A stretch of 64,000 nt of DNA from positions 256,372 through 320,371 of the forward strand of contig PLDA01000001.1 in the NCBI GenBank assembly GCA_003134965.1, given 5' to 3'. Made by a program: the position numbers and the translations under genes. This DNA comes from Vulcanimicrobium winogradskyi (lineage in GTDB: Bacteria > Vulcanimicrobiota > Vulcanimicrobiia > Vulcanimicrobiales > Vulcanimicrobiaceae). Of this stretch, positions 44,318 to 52,541 are shown piece by piece. Below the pieces are notes generated by a model. It had not been told where the DNA came from and did not search any database. It was given only the letters and a program-made list of their open reading frames with translations. Positions within the stretch are counted from its first letter, which is position 1; every line of letters starts with the position of its first letter.

Positions 44318-45451
44318 ACGCCGGACGTTCTCGTCGTCGGCGCCGGGCTGATCGGGCTCGGCGTCGCGTACGAACTCGCCAAGGGCGGCGCCTCGGTGAC
44401 CGTGTACGACCGGGCCGAGCCGGCGCGCGCAGCGTCGTGGGCGGGCGCCGGGATGCTCGCGCCGTTCAGCGAGCAGATGCCGGACGCCGCGATGCTCGCG
44501 CTGTGCCGCGAGTCGCTCGCGATCTATCCCGAATTCGTCGCGGAGCTTCGCGAACGGACCGGCGTCGATGCGCGCTTCCGGCGCGACGGGACGCTGCACG
44601 TCGCGCTCGACGGTGCGCGCCTCGCCGAGTTGGCGGCGCACGCCGAGACGTTTCGGGCGAACGGCGGCGAGGTCGCCGTGCTCGACCGCGGCGAGGCGCT
44701 GGCGCGCGAGCCGATGCTCGCGAAGGATCTGGCCGGCGGGCTGTTCGTCGCGAACGAAGCGCAGGTCGACAACCGCCGCCTCGGCCGGGCGCTGCTGGCG
44801 GGCTGCGAATCGCTCGGCGTGCGGATCGAACGCGTCGACGGCCTCGCCGTCGAATGCGACTCCCGCCGCGTGCGCGGCTTGCGCACCGCGTACGGTTTCG
44901 CGAGCGCGCCGGTCGTCGTCAACGCGGCGGGTGCCTGGGCCGGTTCGTTGCCCGGCATTCCGGACGCGGCGCGCGTGCGGGTGCGCCCGGTCGCCGGGCA
45001 GATGCTCGCGATCGCGATCCCGCGCACGGCGATGCGCGCGCTGGTCTGGCTCGGCCACCGCTATCTCGTCCCGCGCGACGACGGCCGCCTGCTGGTCGGC
45101 GCGACGGTCGAAGAGCACGGTTTCGACGCGCGGGTGACCGCCGCCGGGATGCACGATCTGCTCGACGCGGCGCTCGCCGTCGCGCCATCGCTCGCGACGT
45201 TCGCGGTGGTCGAGACGTGGGCCGGTCTGCGCCCCGGTTCGCACGACGGACGGCCGTACCTCGGCGCCACGGCGCTGGACGGATACCTCGTTGCCTGCGG
45301 GCACTATCGCAACGGGATTCTCCTCGCACCGGCCACCGCGCGCGCGATCGCTGAGCTCGTCGCCGGAGGCCCGGCCGATCGGCTCGCTCCCTTCGCCCCC
45401 GCGCGCGGAGGGACGGAGCCCGAACCCACCGTCGCGAACGGCCTCTCGTGA
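44318..45451 (+). CDS. thiO: Glycine oxidase ThiO (thiazole branch of thiamine synthesis), non-canonical start
   Basis: A 377-residue DAO-type flavoenzyme giving iminoglycine. It has LVVGAGLIGLGVAYELAKGG, GARAASWAGAGMLAPFSEQ, NAAGAWAGSLPG and ETWAGLRPGSHDGRPYLG. No ATG, GTG or TTG lies in frame between the ETF-QO stop and the FAD motif; codons read GTA-GCC-ACG-CCG-GAC-GTT. Homologues usually begin one or two residues before PDVLVVG, so ACG at 44318 may serve, or the sequence carries an error. thiS overlaps its 3' end. Confidence 0.8.
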   Translation, partial: TPDVLVVGAGLIGLGVAYELAKGGASVTVYDRAEPARAASWAGAGMLAPFSEQMPDAAMLALCRESLAIYPEFVAELRERTGVDARFRRDGTLHVALDGARLAELAAHAETFRANGGEVAVLDRGEALAREPMLAKDLAGGLFVANEAQVDNRRLGRALLAGCESLGVRIERVDGLAVECDSRRVRGLRTAYGFASAPVVVNAAGAWAGSLPGIPDAARVRVRPVAGQMLAIAIPRTAMRALVWLGHRYLVPRDDGRLLVGATVEEHGFDARVTAAGMHDLLDAALAVAPSLATFAVVETWAGLRPGSHDGRPYLGATALDGYLVACGHYRNGILLAPATARAIAELVAGGPADRLAPFAPARGGTEPEPTVANGLS

Positions 45452-45648
45452 CGATCTCGGTCAACGGTGAGGCGCAGCAGGTCGCCGACGGGGCGACGCT
45501 CGATGCGTTCCTCGACAACCTCGGCGTGCGCCGCGACGGAACCGCCGTCGCGCTGAACGACGACGTCGTTCCGCGCGCGCACCACGGCTCGACGGCGCTG
45601 AGCGAAGGCGACCGGCTCGAGATCATCGTCGCGGTCGCGGGGGGCTGA
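45448..45648 (+). CDS. thiS: Sulphur-carrier protein ThiS
   Basis: A 66-residue ubiquitin-fold protein: MTISVNGEAQQVADGATL at the N-terminus and the required C-terminal Gly-Gly (VAVAGG). GTG overlaps thiO as GTGA. The Gly-Gly end would be adenylated and thiocarboxylated to supply sulphur for the thiazole ring; no thiF is in the cluster. Confidence 0.9.
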   Translation: MTISVNGEAQQVADGATLDAFLDNLGVRRDGTAVALNDDVVPRAHHGSTALSEGDRLEIIVAVAGG

Positions 45649-45652
45649 AAGC

Positions 45653-46462
45653 ATGCAGACCGACACGAGTACCGACACGCTGAAGATCGGAAAGTACGAG
45701 TTCCGGTCGCGGCTGTTCGTCGGGACCGGGAAGTACCCGTCGCTGGAGATCATGCAGGCGGCGCACGAGGTCAGCGGCGCCGAGGTCGTCACCGTCGCGA
45801 TCCGCCGCATGCACCTCGACGACGCGAGCGGGAAGACGCTGGTCGACTACATCGACCGCAAGCACATGACGCTGCTGCCGAACACGGCCGGCTGCTACAC
45901 GGCGAAGGAGGCGGTGCTGACCGCCAAGCTGGCGCGCGAAGCGCTGGGCACCGATCTGATCAAGGTCGAGGTGATCGGTGATCCGGAGACGCTGTATCCC
46001 GACACGCTCGAGACGATCGCCGCTTCGGAAGAGCTCGTGCGCGCAGGCTTCACGGTGCTGCCGTACGTCGTCGACGATCCGATCGCGTGCAAACGGCTCG
46101 AAGCGGTCGGCTGCGCCGCGGTCATGCCGCTCGCCGCCCCGATCGGGAGCGGCCTGGGCGTCTGCAACCCGTATTCGATCCGGTTGATCAAGGAGCGCGC
46201 GAACGTGCCGGTGATCGTCGACGCCGGCGTCGGCACGGCGTCCGACGCGGCGATCGCGATGGAGCTCGGCGTCGACGCGCTGCTGATGAACACCGGGATC
46301 GCCGCCGCGCGCGACCCGGTCCGCATGGCGCGTGCGATGGGGCTTGCGGTGGAGGCGGGTCGCGATGCGTTCCTGGCCGGCCGGATGGAGAAGCGGCTGT
46401 ACGCAAACGCGTCGAGTCCGCTGCAGGGTTTGATCGCAGCCCAGCGCGGCGAGCGCGCGTGA
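45653..46462 (+). CDS. thiG: Thiazole synthase ThiG
   Basis: A 269-residue TIM-barrel enzyme making the thiamine thiazole from DXP, iminoglycine and ThiS-thiocarboxylate. FVGTGKYPS, LPNTAGCYTAKEA, LIKVEVIGDPETLYPD (Schiff-base Lys), PLAAPIGSGLGV, VPVIVDAGVGTASDAA and LLMNTGIAAARDP are all present. It lies 4 bases after thiS. The rhodanese follows with a GTGA overlap. Confidence 0.94.
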   Translation: MQTDTSTDTLKIGKYEFRSRLFVGTGKYPSLEIMQAAHEVSGAEVVTVAIRRMHLDDASGKTLVDYIDRKHMTLLPNTAGCYTAKEAVLTAKLAREALGTDLIKVEVIGDPETLYPDTLETIAASEELVRAGFTVLPYVVDDPIACKRLEAVGCAAVMPLAAPIGSGLGVCNPYSIRLIKERANVPVIVDAGVGTASDAAIAMELGVDALLMNTGIAAARDPVRMARAMGLAVEAGRDAFLAGRMEKRLYANASSPLQGLIAAQRGERA

Positions 46463-46779
46463 GCGACGAGATCTCCGTCCACGACCTCAAGCTCCGTCAT
46501 GACGCCGGCGAAGACTTCGTGCTGCTCGACGTGCGCGAGCCGGACGAGATCGCGACCGCCTCGATTCCGTGGGCGACGACGATCCCGATGATGGAGATCC
46601 CCGCTCGCATCGGTGAGCTTCCGCACCACAAGCCGATCGTCGTGATGTGTCACCACGGCGGGCGCAGCGAGCGCGTCACGCGGTTCCTCACCGCAAACGG
46701 CTACGACAACGCGGTCAACCTGGAGGGCGGCATCGACGCCTGGGCCACCTCGGTCGACGCGACCGTTCCGCGTTATTGA
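46459..46779 (+). CDS. Rhodanese-like sulphurtransferase
   Basis: A 106-residue single-domain rhodanese. VLLDVREPDE and the active-site loop MCHHGGRS with Cys64 are intact. Position directly after thiOSG suggests it feeds sulphur to ThiS, perhaps in place of a ThiI or ThiF-linked relay. Its 3' end overlaps the convergent methyltransferase by 7 bases. Confidence 0.85.
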   Translation: MSDEISVHDLKLRHDAGEDFVLLDVREPDEIATASIPWATTIPMMEIPARIGELPHHKPIVVMCHHGGRSERVTRFLTANGYDNAVNLEGGIDAWATSVDATVPRY

Positions 46780-47351
46780 GCGCGGCGCGCGACGACGAAC
46801 CAGTGGACACGGCCGGCGACCGCATCGTCGTCACCGTGCGCCCAGCGTCCGACGATCTCGTCGACCTCGACTTCCTCCATCGAGTCGATCGTGAAGCCGA
46901 AGAGCAGCTCGATCACGCCGTCCCGGTCGAAGTAGGCGTGCGGGATCCCGGCCTCGTCGCCTTCACCCGGCGCGAAGCTCCGCTCGTCGAGCGGGACGCC
47001 GAGGCCGTAGCGCGCATCCTTGAACGAACCGAGCGTGATGTAGGCCGGCGCGTTCGGGCGCAGGACCCGCCGGAGCTCGGCGATCCCGGCGCGCAGCTTG
47101 GGGCTCGCCCCGTGCAGGTACGCGTGTGTCGAGAGCGCGGCACCGTAGTTCTCGCGGGTGCCGGGGAGCTGCGTGTACGGTGTGCTGTCGGGCACGCCGA
47201 CGGTAGGGATCTCCGCCTCGACCAGGGCCCGCGTGTTGCGCCCCGAACCCGTGCCTACCTCGATGACGGGTCCGTCGAGCGGCCGCTCGCGGGTGGACTG
47301 GATGAGACGCTCGGTGAGCGGGTGCGCGGTCTGTGCCGATGACGATGACAT
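46773..47351 (-). CDS. Small class-I SAM methyltransferase-like protein
   Basis: A 192-residue protein with motif I VIEVGTGSGRNTRALVEA and a Rossmann-like order (ELRRVLRPNAPAYITLGSF). It is shorter than most methyltransferases, and the acidic motif II is weak. The ATG overlaps the divergent channel gene ATG within CATG. Substrate unknown. Confidence 0.65.
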   Translation of the reverse strand: MSSSSAQTAHPLTERLIQSTRERPLDGPVIEVGTGSGRNTRALVEAEIPTVGVPDSTPYTQLPGTRENYGAALSTHAYLHGASPKLRAGIAELRRVLRPNAPAYITLGSFKDARYGLGVPLDERSFAPGEGDEAGIPHAYFDRDGVIELLFGFTIDSMEEVEVDEIVGRWAHGDDDAVAGRVHWFVVARRAQ

Positions 47352-49059
47352 GAGTGCGGTTCCTCTGATCCTGGTCGTAGGCGGCGACGCGCTCGCGGTA
47401 CGCGTGTGCGAAGAGTTGCTCGCTACGCAGGGACACCGGGTGGCGCTCCTGTGGATGCACGATCTCGGGCTCGAAGAGAAGCTCGAACGGCTCGGCTGCA
47501 CGTACTATCCCCACGCGCCGAACGACTACGATGCGCTGCGGCTCGCCGGCGTCGAGGATGCCGCCTCGATCATGGCGCTCGCCGACGACGACCGGCTCAA
47601 CCTGCAGGTCGCGTTGAAGGCTCGCGACGTCAACTCCGACATCCGCGTCGTGCTCCGCCAGTTCAACCAGGTCCTGGGGCGCAAGCTCGAGCAGAACCTG
47701 CCCGACTGCTCGGTCCTCTCGCTGGCCTCCCACTCCGCCGCGACGTTCGTCGGCAACGCGCTCGACCCGTCGTGCTTCTATGCGCTGCAGTTCCCCGACG
47801 TCGACGGCGTGCAGACGGGCTTCGCCGAACGGGCCGCCGCCGGTCTCGGGATCGCCGGGTTGACGCCCCGAGCCGCCCAGCAGCGGCTGCGCGTCCGGAT
47901 CGTCGCGCTCAACGGTTCTCCGGTGATCCCGGCGGATCACGTCTTCGCGTCCGACGACGACGTCATCGTCTTCGGCCGCGTCGAGGTGCTGATCGCCGGC
48001 GGCGGGGGCTGGGCGACGTACCGGGTCGAGCGCCGCAAGCGGCACCTGATGCGCCTGCGGGTCGGGTTGAAGAAGCGGCTGCGCGCGCTGCGGACGATGG
48101 ACCCGATCCTGGCGCGCGTGATCGGGGCGGCGACGGCGATCTTCGCCTTCGCGGTCGTGTACTTCGCGGTCGTGCTGCAGCGCGACCCCGTGACCGCGTT
48201 CTACTTCGTCGCGACGACCTTCACCAGCACCGGGTACGGCGACATCACCCCGCTCGGCCACCCGCCGGCGATGATCCTCGCGAACCTCGTGATGCTGGTC
48301 GGCGTCGCGTCGATCGGGATCTTCACCGCGTTCGTGACCTCGGCGCTGACCCGCGCGCAGTTCACCGCGATGCAGGGCTTGCGGCAGATCCGCACGCGCG
48401 GTCACGTCCTGCTCTGCGGCTCCGGGAACGTCGGCATGCGGGTCATCGACTACCTGCGCGCGCTGCATCAGAAGGTCGTCGTGGTCGATCCTAATCCGGA
48501 CCCCGCGCTTGTCGAAATGTCGCGCCGTCGGCAGATCGAGCTGCTGACGGGGGATGCGACGCGCGACGCGACGCTCGACCTGTGCAACATCCAGAGCGCG
48601 CGCGCGGTCGTGGCGCTGACCGACAGCGACACGGCGAACCTCGAGGTCGCGCTCGGCGTGCGCGCGCGAAACCCGCACGTCCCGGTCGTGATGCGCGCGC
48701 AGGACGAAGCCTTCGCCGGGTCGATCGCGCGCCAGTTCGAGGCGATCCGCACGTACTCCACGACGACGCTCGCGGCGCCCGCGTTCGCGATGCTCTCGCG
48801 CTTCCCGGGGACGCGCGGCCGGATCGCGTTCGGAGACGACAGCTACAACGTCGGCGAACGGGTTCAGGGAGAGGTGCCGCAGCCTCCTCCGGCGGAGCAT
48901 TGCATCCCGCTGGGCGTCTGCCGGAAGGGGTCATTCCTGCACATCGACGCCTTCGAGGAGATGGAACCGTTCGACCGGCTTCTCTTCCTCGTACCGCTCT
49001 CGCAGTTCAAACCGGCGCCCGACCAAGGCCGGGATGCGGTCGCGGCGCGGACCACGTAA
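47350..49059 (+). CDS. Two-TM potassium-channel-like protein flanked by two RCK/TrkA-N domains
   Basis: A 569-residue protein with an unusual order. An N-terminal TrkA-N-like domain (LILVVGGDALAVRVCEELL) comes first, then two membrane helices around residues 258-340 with the K+ filter TGYGD at 294-298, and a C-terminal TrkA-N domain with a proper HVLLCGSGNVGMRV. Usual channels place the pore before a single RCK. The first domain lacks the full GxGxxG motif. K+ flux gated by NAD(H) or nucleotides is likely. Its ATG overlaps the divergent methyltransferase start. Confidence 0.85.
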   Translation: MSAVPLILVVGGDALAVRVCEELLATQGHRVALLWMHDLGLEEKLERLGCTYYPHAPNDYDALRLAGVEDAASIMALADDDRLNLQVALKARDVNSDIRVVLRQFNQVLGRKLEQNLPDCSVLSLASHSAATFVGNALDPSCFYALQFPDVDGVQTGFAERAAAGLGIAGLTPRAAQQRLRVRIVALNGSPVIPADHVFASDDDVIVFGRVEVLIAGGGGWATYRVERRKRHLMRLRVGLKKRLRALRTMDPILARVIGAATAIFAFAVVYFAVVLQRDPVTAFYFVATTFTSTGYGDITPLGHPPAMILANLVMLVGVASIGIFTAFVTSALTRAQFTAMQGLRQIRTRGHVLLCGSGNVGMRVIDYLRALHQKVVVVDPNPDPALVEMSRRRQIELLTGDATRDATLDLCNIQSARAVVALTDSDTANLEVALGVRARNPHVPVVMRAQDEAFAGSIARQFEAIRTYSTTTLAAPAFAMLSRFPGTRGRIAFGDDSYNVGERVQGEVPQPPPAEHCIPLGVCRKGSFLHIDAFEEMEPFDRLLFLVPLSQFKPAPDQGRDAVAARTT

Positions 49060-49077
49060 CGACGACGAGGAGGATCA

Positions 49078-49539
49078 GTGCTCCAGGCGGGTGCGAAGGT
49101 GCCGGATCTCGGCGCTAGCGACCAGGACGGGAACGATTTGCGGCTGCGCGGCTTCGCCGGCCGCAAGCTGGTCGTCTATTTCTATCCGAAGGCCGACACG
49201 CCGGGCTGCACGGCGGAGTCGCAGGCGTTTCGCGACGAGAAAGCCGAGCTGAACGCCGCCGGTGCCGAGATCGTCGGCGTCAGCCGGGACGACGTCGCGG
49301 CGCAGAAGAAGTTCGCGCTGAAGTACGGACTGAACTTTCCGCTGCTGGCCGACACGTCGTCGCAGATCTGCGACGCGTTCGGCGTGATCGTCGAGAAGAA
49401 CATGTACGGAAAGAAGAGCATCGGCATCCAGCGCTCGACGTTTCTGGCCGGTCCGGACGGCACGATCGAGAAGGTGTGGCCGCGCGTCTCGGTCGAGGGA
49501 CACGCCGCGGCCGTCCTCGAGGCAGTCCGATCGCTCTGA
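49078..49539 (+). CDS. bcp: Bcp/PrxQ-type thiol peroxiredoxin
   Basis: A 153-residue peroxiredoxin with peroxidatic Cys44 in ADTPGCTAESQAFRD. The usual resolving Cys five residues on is absent; Cys98 (SSQICDAFG) could replace it. AGGAGG lies 5 bases before the GTG, one of the best ribosome sites in the window. It follows the channel gene by 18 bases. Confidence 0.9.
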   Translation: MLQAGAKVPDLGASDQDGNDLRLRGFAGRKLVVYFYPKADTPGCTAESQAFRDEKAELNAAGAEIVGVSRDDVAAQKKFALKYGLNFPLLADTSSQICDAFGVIVEKNMYGKKSIGIQRSTFLAGPDGTIEKVWPRVSVEGHAAAVLEAVRSL

Positions 49540-49553
49540 CGGCGACGGCGCGC

Positions 49554-50315
49554 GTGACGGTCGCGGGATCGAGCTCGTCGATTCCGCGCCCCGACCGAGC
49601 CTGCAGCTCGTACCTGGTCGACGACGGCGAGACGCCGATCGTGCTCGATCTGGGCACGGGCGCATTCGCCAACCTGCGCCGCCACGCCGACTACGACCGG
49701 CTCGGTGCGGTGGTGATCAGCCACATGCACGCGGACCACTTCATCGACCTGATCCCGCTCCGCTACGCGCTGCGCTATGGTGCGCACCGGAGCGAGAAGA
49801 AGCTGCCGGTCCACCTGCCGCCGGGCGGACTCGCGATGCTGCGCACGCTGGTTTCGGCGTTCCCGCACGAGGGCGGCGATTTCTTGGACGACGTGTTCGC
49901 GCTCTCCGAATACGATCCGTCGCGGCCGCTCGCGATCGAGGGCGTCACGCTGCGCTTCGCGCACACCGCGCACTACATCCCGGCGTTCGCGGTCCGCTGG
50001 GAGCGCGACGGCATCAGCGTGACCTACTCGGCCGACACCGCGCCCGACGAGCGGGTCACGACGCTCGCGCGCGAGACCGACGTCTTCCTCTGCGAGGCGA
50101 CGCTGCGGCACGGTGAGGTGGAGCAGGGCCTGCGCGGGCATTCGTCGGCGGCCGACGCCGCCGGGATGGCGCGCGACGCCGGCGTGCGCCGGCTCGTCCT
50201 CACGCACTATCCCGAGGAAGCGACCTCGCGCGACCTCGACCAAGCCGCGCGCGCGATCTTCGCCGGCGAGATCATCGTGGCCGACGACCACACGACGCTC
50301 GATCTCGCGCGCTAG
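49554..50315 (+). CDS. Metallo-beta-lactamase-fold hydrolase (RNase Z / AtsA-like)
   Basis: A 253-residue MBL protein. VISHMHADHFIDL is the HxHxDH metal site; RFAHTAHYIPAFAVR, YSADTAPDE, FLCEATLRHGEVEQGLRGHSSAADAA and LVLTHYPEE complete it. Motif order resembles the arylsulfatase/RNase Z-like branch. The GTG at 49554 gives a normal N-terminus. The 3' end overlaps the convergent pyrE-like gene by 4 bases. Confidence 0.82.
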   Translation: MTVAGSSSSIPRPDRACSSYLVDDGETPIVLDLGTGAFANLRRHADYDRLGAVVISHMHADHFIDLIPLRYALRYGAHRSEKKLPVHLPPGGLAMLRTLVSAFPHEGGDFLDDVFALSEYDPSRPLAIEGVTLRFAHTAHYIPAFAVRWERDGISVTYSADTAPDERVTTLARETDVFLCEATLRHGEVEQGLRGHSSAADAAGMARDAGVRRLVLTHYPEEATSRDLDQAARAIFAGEIIVADDHTTLDLAR

Positions 50316-50863
50316 TTTTGTCTTGGGCCGCCCTCGCCGCGGGGGAGGGAGAACTGGATCAGCGAGCCGACCGGCGCAAGGCCGCGAGAGATCACGGCGT
50401 AGGGGCTGACCTTCATGTTCAGCTCTTCGAGCCGCGCCTTCGCAGCGAGCAGCTCGCGGCCGCTGGTGACGACGTCCTCGAGCAGCAGCACGTGCAGTCC
50501 GCCCTGGATCGGACCCTCGACGTACTCTTCGGCAAAGGCCCCGTACTGTTTGGGCTGCTTGCGCACGACGATCATCGGCAAGCCGGTCAGCTGCGAGACC
50601 GCGGTGGCGATGATCACGCCGCCGAGCTCGGTTCCGCCGATCACGTTCGGGTTGAGCTCGGAGATGACCGGCACGAAGAGGCGGGCGATCCGGCGCAGGA
50701 CCTGCGGGTCGGCGAACAGTTTGAACTTGTCGATGTAGTAGTCGCTGCGCGCGCCGCCCGAGAGCAGGTAGTCGCCGCGCGTGAGCGCGCGCTCCACGAT
50801 GATGTTCCTCAGCCAGCGCAGCTCGGGGATCCGCGCGATCGGGCTCGTCGGCTCGTCGAACAC
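50312..50863 (-). CDS. Orotate phosphoribosyltransferase-like protein (PyrE family)
   Basis: A 183-residue type I phosphoribosyltransferase. ALTRGDYLLSGGARSDYYIDKF is the OPRTase N-terminal block, GGTELGGVIIATAVS the PPi loop and VLLLEDVVTSGRELLAA the PRPP motif. The GTG at 50863 overlaps the preceding stop as TAGTG with GGAG upstream; a GTG at 50890 is the alternative. No other pyr genes are nearby, so a salvage role is possible. Confidence 0.82.
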   Translation of the reverse strand: MFDEPTSPIARIPELRWLRNIIVERALTRGDYLLSGGARSDYYIDKFKLFADPQVLRRIARLFVPVISELNPNVIGGTELGGVIIATAVSQLTGLPMIVVRKQPKQYGAFAEEYVEGPIQGGLHVLLLEDVVTSGRELLAAKARLEELNMKVSPYAVISRGLAPVGSLIQFSLPRGEGGPRQN

Positions 50864-52527
50864 TAGATCTCCCACTCGTACGCGTTCCACGCTTCGTTGA
50901 CCGGATTCGGTGCGAAGCCTTTGAACGCCGGGTTGATCGGCTGCGCCTGCCGCGGGAACCAGAGGTAGTCCTCAGGAACGTCGCGTGCCAGCAGCTTCTG
51001 AATCGTCGAGTAGGCCTTCTTGCGGTCGGGCTCGTCGTATGACGCCAGCGCCGCCGCCTGCGCGGCGTCCATCTCGCTCTTGTTGCAGTAGCGCGTGTAG
51101 TTCACGCCGTCGGGATGGCCAGGTCGCGGGATTTGGTCGCATTGGAAGAGCGAATGGTCGTCGGGATCGAATCCGGCGATCCAGCCGGAGACGGCGAGAT
51201 CGTACTTGCCGGTGGTCAAGATACCGCCTTGGCCGTAGGTGGCGAAGAAGAGGTTGGCCGGATACGCCTTGATCGGCGTGTCGATCCCGGCCTCTTTCAG
51301 CATCGACTGAATCTGCACGGTGACGAGCTTGCGCGTGGCGTTCTCGACGTTGAACGAGAGCTGCAGCGAGAGCGGCTGGCCGTTCTTGCGCATCATCCCG
51401 TCGGGTCCAGGGTTCCAGCCCGCTTCGGCGAGCAGCTGCTTCGCCTTTGCGACGTCGTGCGGATACTTGGTCACGTCCGGCTCGTACGACCACGAGAACG
51501 GCGGCTGGTCGGCCCAGGCGACGACCGCGCTGCCGGCGGTGTTCTTGTCGACCAGCGACTGCTTGTCGACCGCATACGCGATCGCGCGCCGCACCCGCAC
51601 GTCGTTCAGCGGCGCGCGCGAGGTGTTCATCTGCATTCCCAGTGTCTGCGGCTGGTCGTTGAGGATCGTCGTGATCCCCGGCAGCGTCTTGAGCTGCTTG
51701 TATAGCTGCGGTGAGGCTTCGAAGATCCAGTCGACGTCGTGCGTGCGCAGCGCGTTCAACGACGTGTTCTCGTCGGGGATCTCGCGGACGAAGATGCGGC
51801 GCAGCTTCGGCTTCCCGCGGAAATAGTCGTCGTTCGCGACGAGCTCGATGTGGTCGCCGCGCACCCACGAGGCGACCTTGAACGCACCGGTCCCGATCGG
51901 CTGCTGGTTGAACGGGATCTTGTTGAGGTTCGGGTACTTCGCGAGCAGGTGCTCCGGAATGATGCAGACCGGATCGTCGCTCTCGGCGAACACGGTGTTC
52001 ACGAACGGCGCGAACTTGTGCTTGAGGTGGAAGACGACCGTCGTGTCGTTCGGCGTGTCGACCGACTGCACGTCCTCGTAGCCGACCCGCGCGTTCACGT
52101 TGTTCGCACTGTTCATCATCGCTTGCCAAGTGAACTTGACGTCCTTGCTCGAGAACGGCACACCGTCGTGCCACTTCACGCCGTCGTGGAGGTGGTACGT
52201 GATCGTGAGACCGTCTTGACTGATCCCGCCGTTCGTCACGCTCGGGACCTCGGTCGCCAGGATGGGGATGGTCTTTTTCGTGCGGCCGTCGACGCTGAGG
52301 AGCGTGTCGAACGAGAGACGGTTGAGGAAACCCTCCGTCGTGTTCGCCGCGAGGATCGGGTTGAGCGTGTTCGGCGCCCGCTGGATCGCGACGCGAAGCT
52401 CCCCCGGGATGGTGCCTGCGCCGCCTCCCGTGCTGACGCTCAGTGCGGTGGCACTCTGGTCTCCTACCTTCGTGCACGCGCTGACGGACAGCGCGCACGC
52501 GAGCGCGCCGATCACGAGTCTACGCAA
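50863..52527 (-). CDS. Peptide/solute-binding lipoprotein of an ABC transporter (family 5)
   Basis: A 554-residue SBP_bac_5 protein. The TTG start (after AGGAGGAG at 10-base spacing) gives a signal sequence ending in the lipobox SVSAC. Family blocks: TLNPILAANTTEGFLNRLSFDTLLSVD, HDGVKWHDGVPFSSKDVKFTW, NQQPIGTGAFKVASWVRGD and RAPLNDVRVRRAIAYAVDKQSLV. No permease or ATPase is adjacent, so it is an orphan receptor or serves distant components. The PyrE-like gene overlaps its stop. Confidence 0.87.
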   Translation of the reverse strand: MRRLVIGALACALSVSACTKVGDQSATALSVSTGGGAGTIPGELRVAIQRAPNTLNPILAANTTEGFLNRLSFDTLLSVDGRTKKTIPILATEVPSVTNGGISQDGLTITYHLHDGVKWHDGVPFSSKDVKFTWQAMMNSANNVNARVGYEDVQSVDTPNDTTVVFHLKHKFAPFVNTVFAESDDPVCIIPEHLLAKYPNLNKIPFNQQPIGTGAFKVASWVRGDHIELVANDDYFRGKPKLRRIFVREIPDENTSLNALRTHDVDWIFEASPQLYKQLKTLPGITTILNDQPQTLGMQMNTSRAPLNDVRVRRAIAYAVDKQSLVDKNTAGSAVVAWADQPPFSWSYEPDVTKYPHDVAKAKQLLAEAGWNPGPDGMMRKNGQPLSLQLSFNVENATRKLVTVQIQSMLKEAGIDTPIKAYPANLFFATYGQGGILTTGKYDLAVSGWIAGFDPDDHSLFQCDQIPRPGHPDGVNYTRYCNKSEMDAAQAAALASYDEPDRKKAYSTIQKLLARDVPEDYLWFPRQAQPINPAFKGFAPNPVNEAWNAYEWEI

Positions 52528-52541
52528 AACCGGGTCTCCTC

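Noticed and set aside
44316..44330. TPP riboswitch before thiO
   Set aside because: Only a few bases separate the ETF-QO stop from thiO, so there is no room for one.
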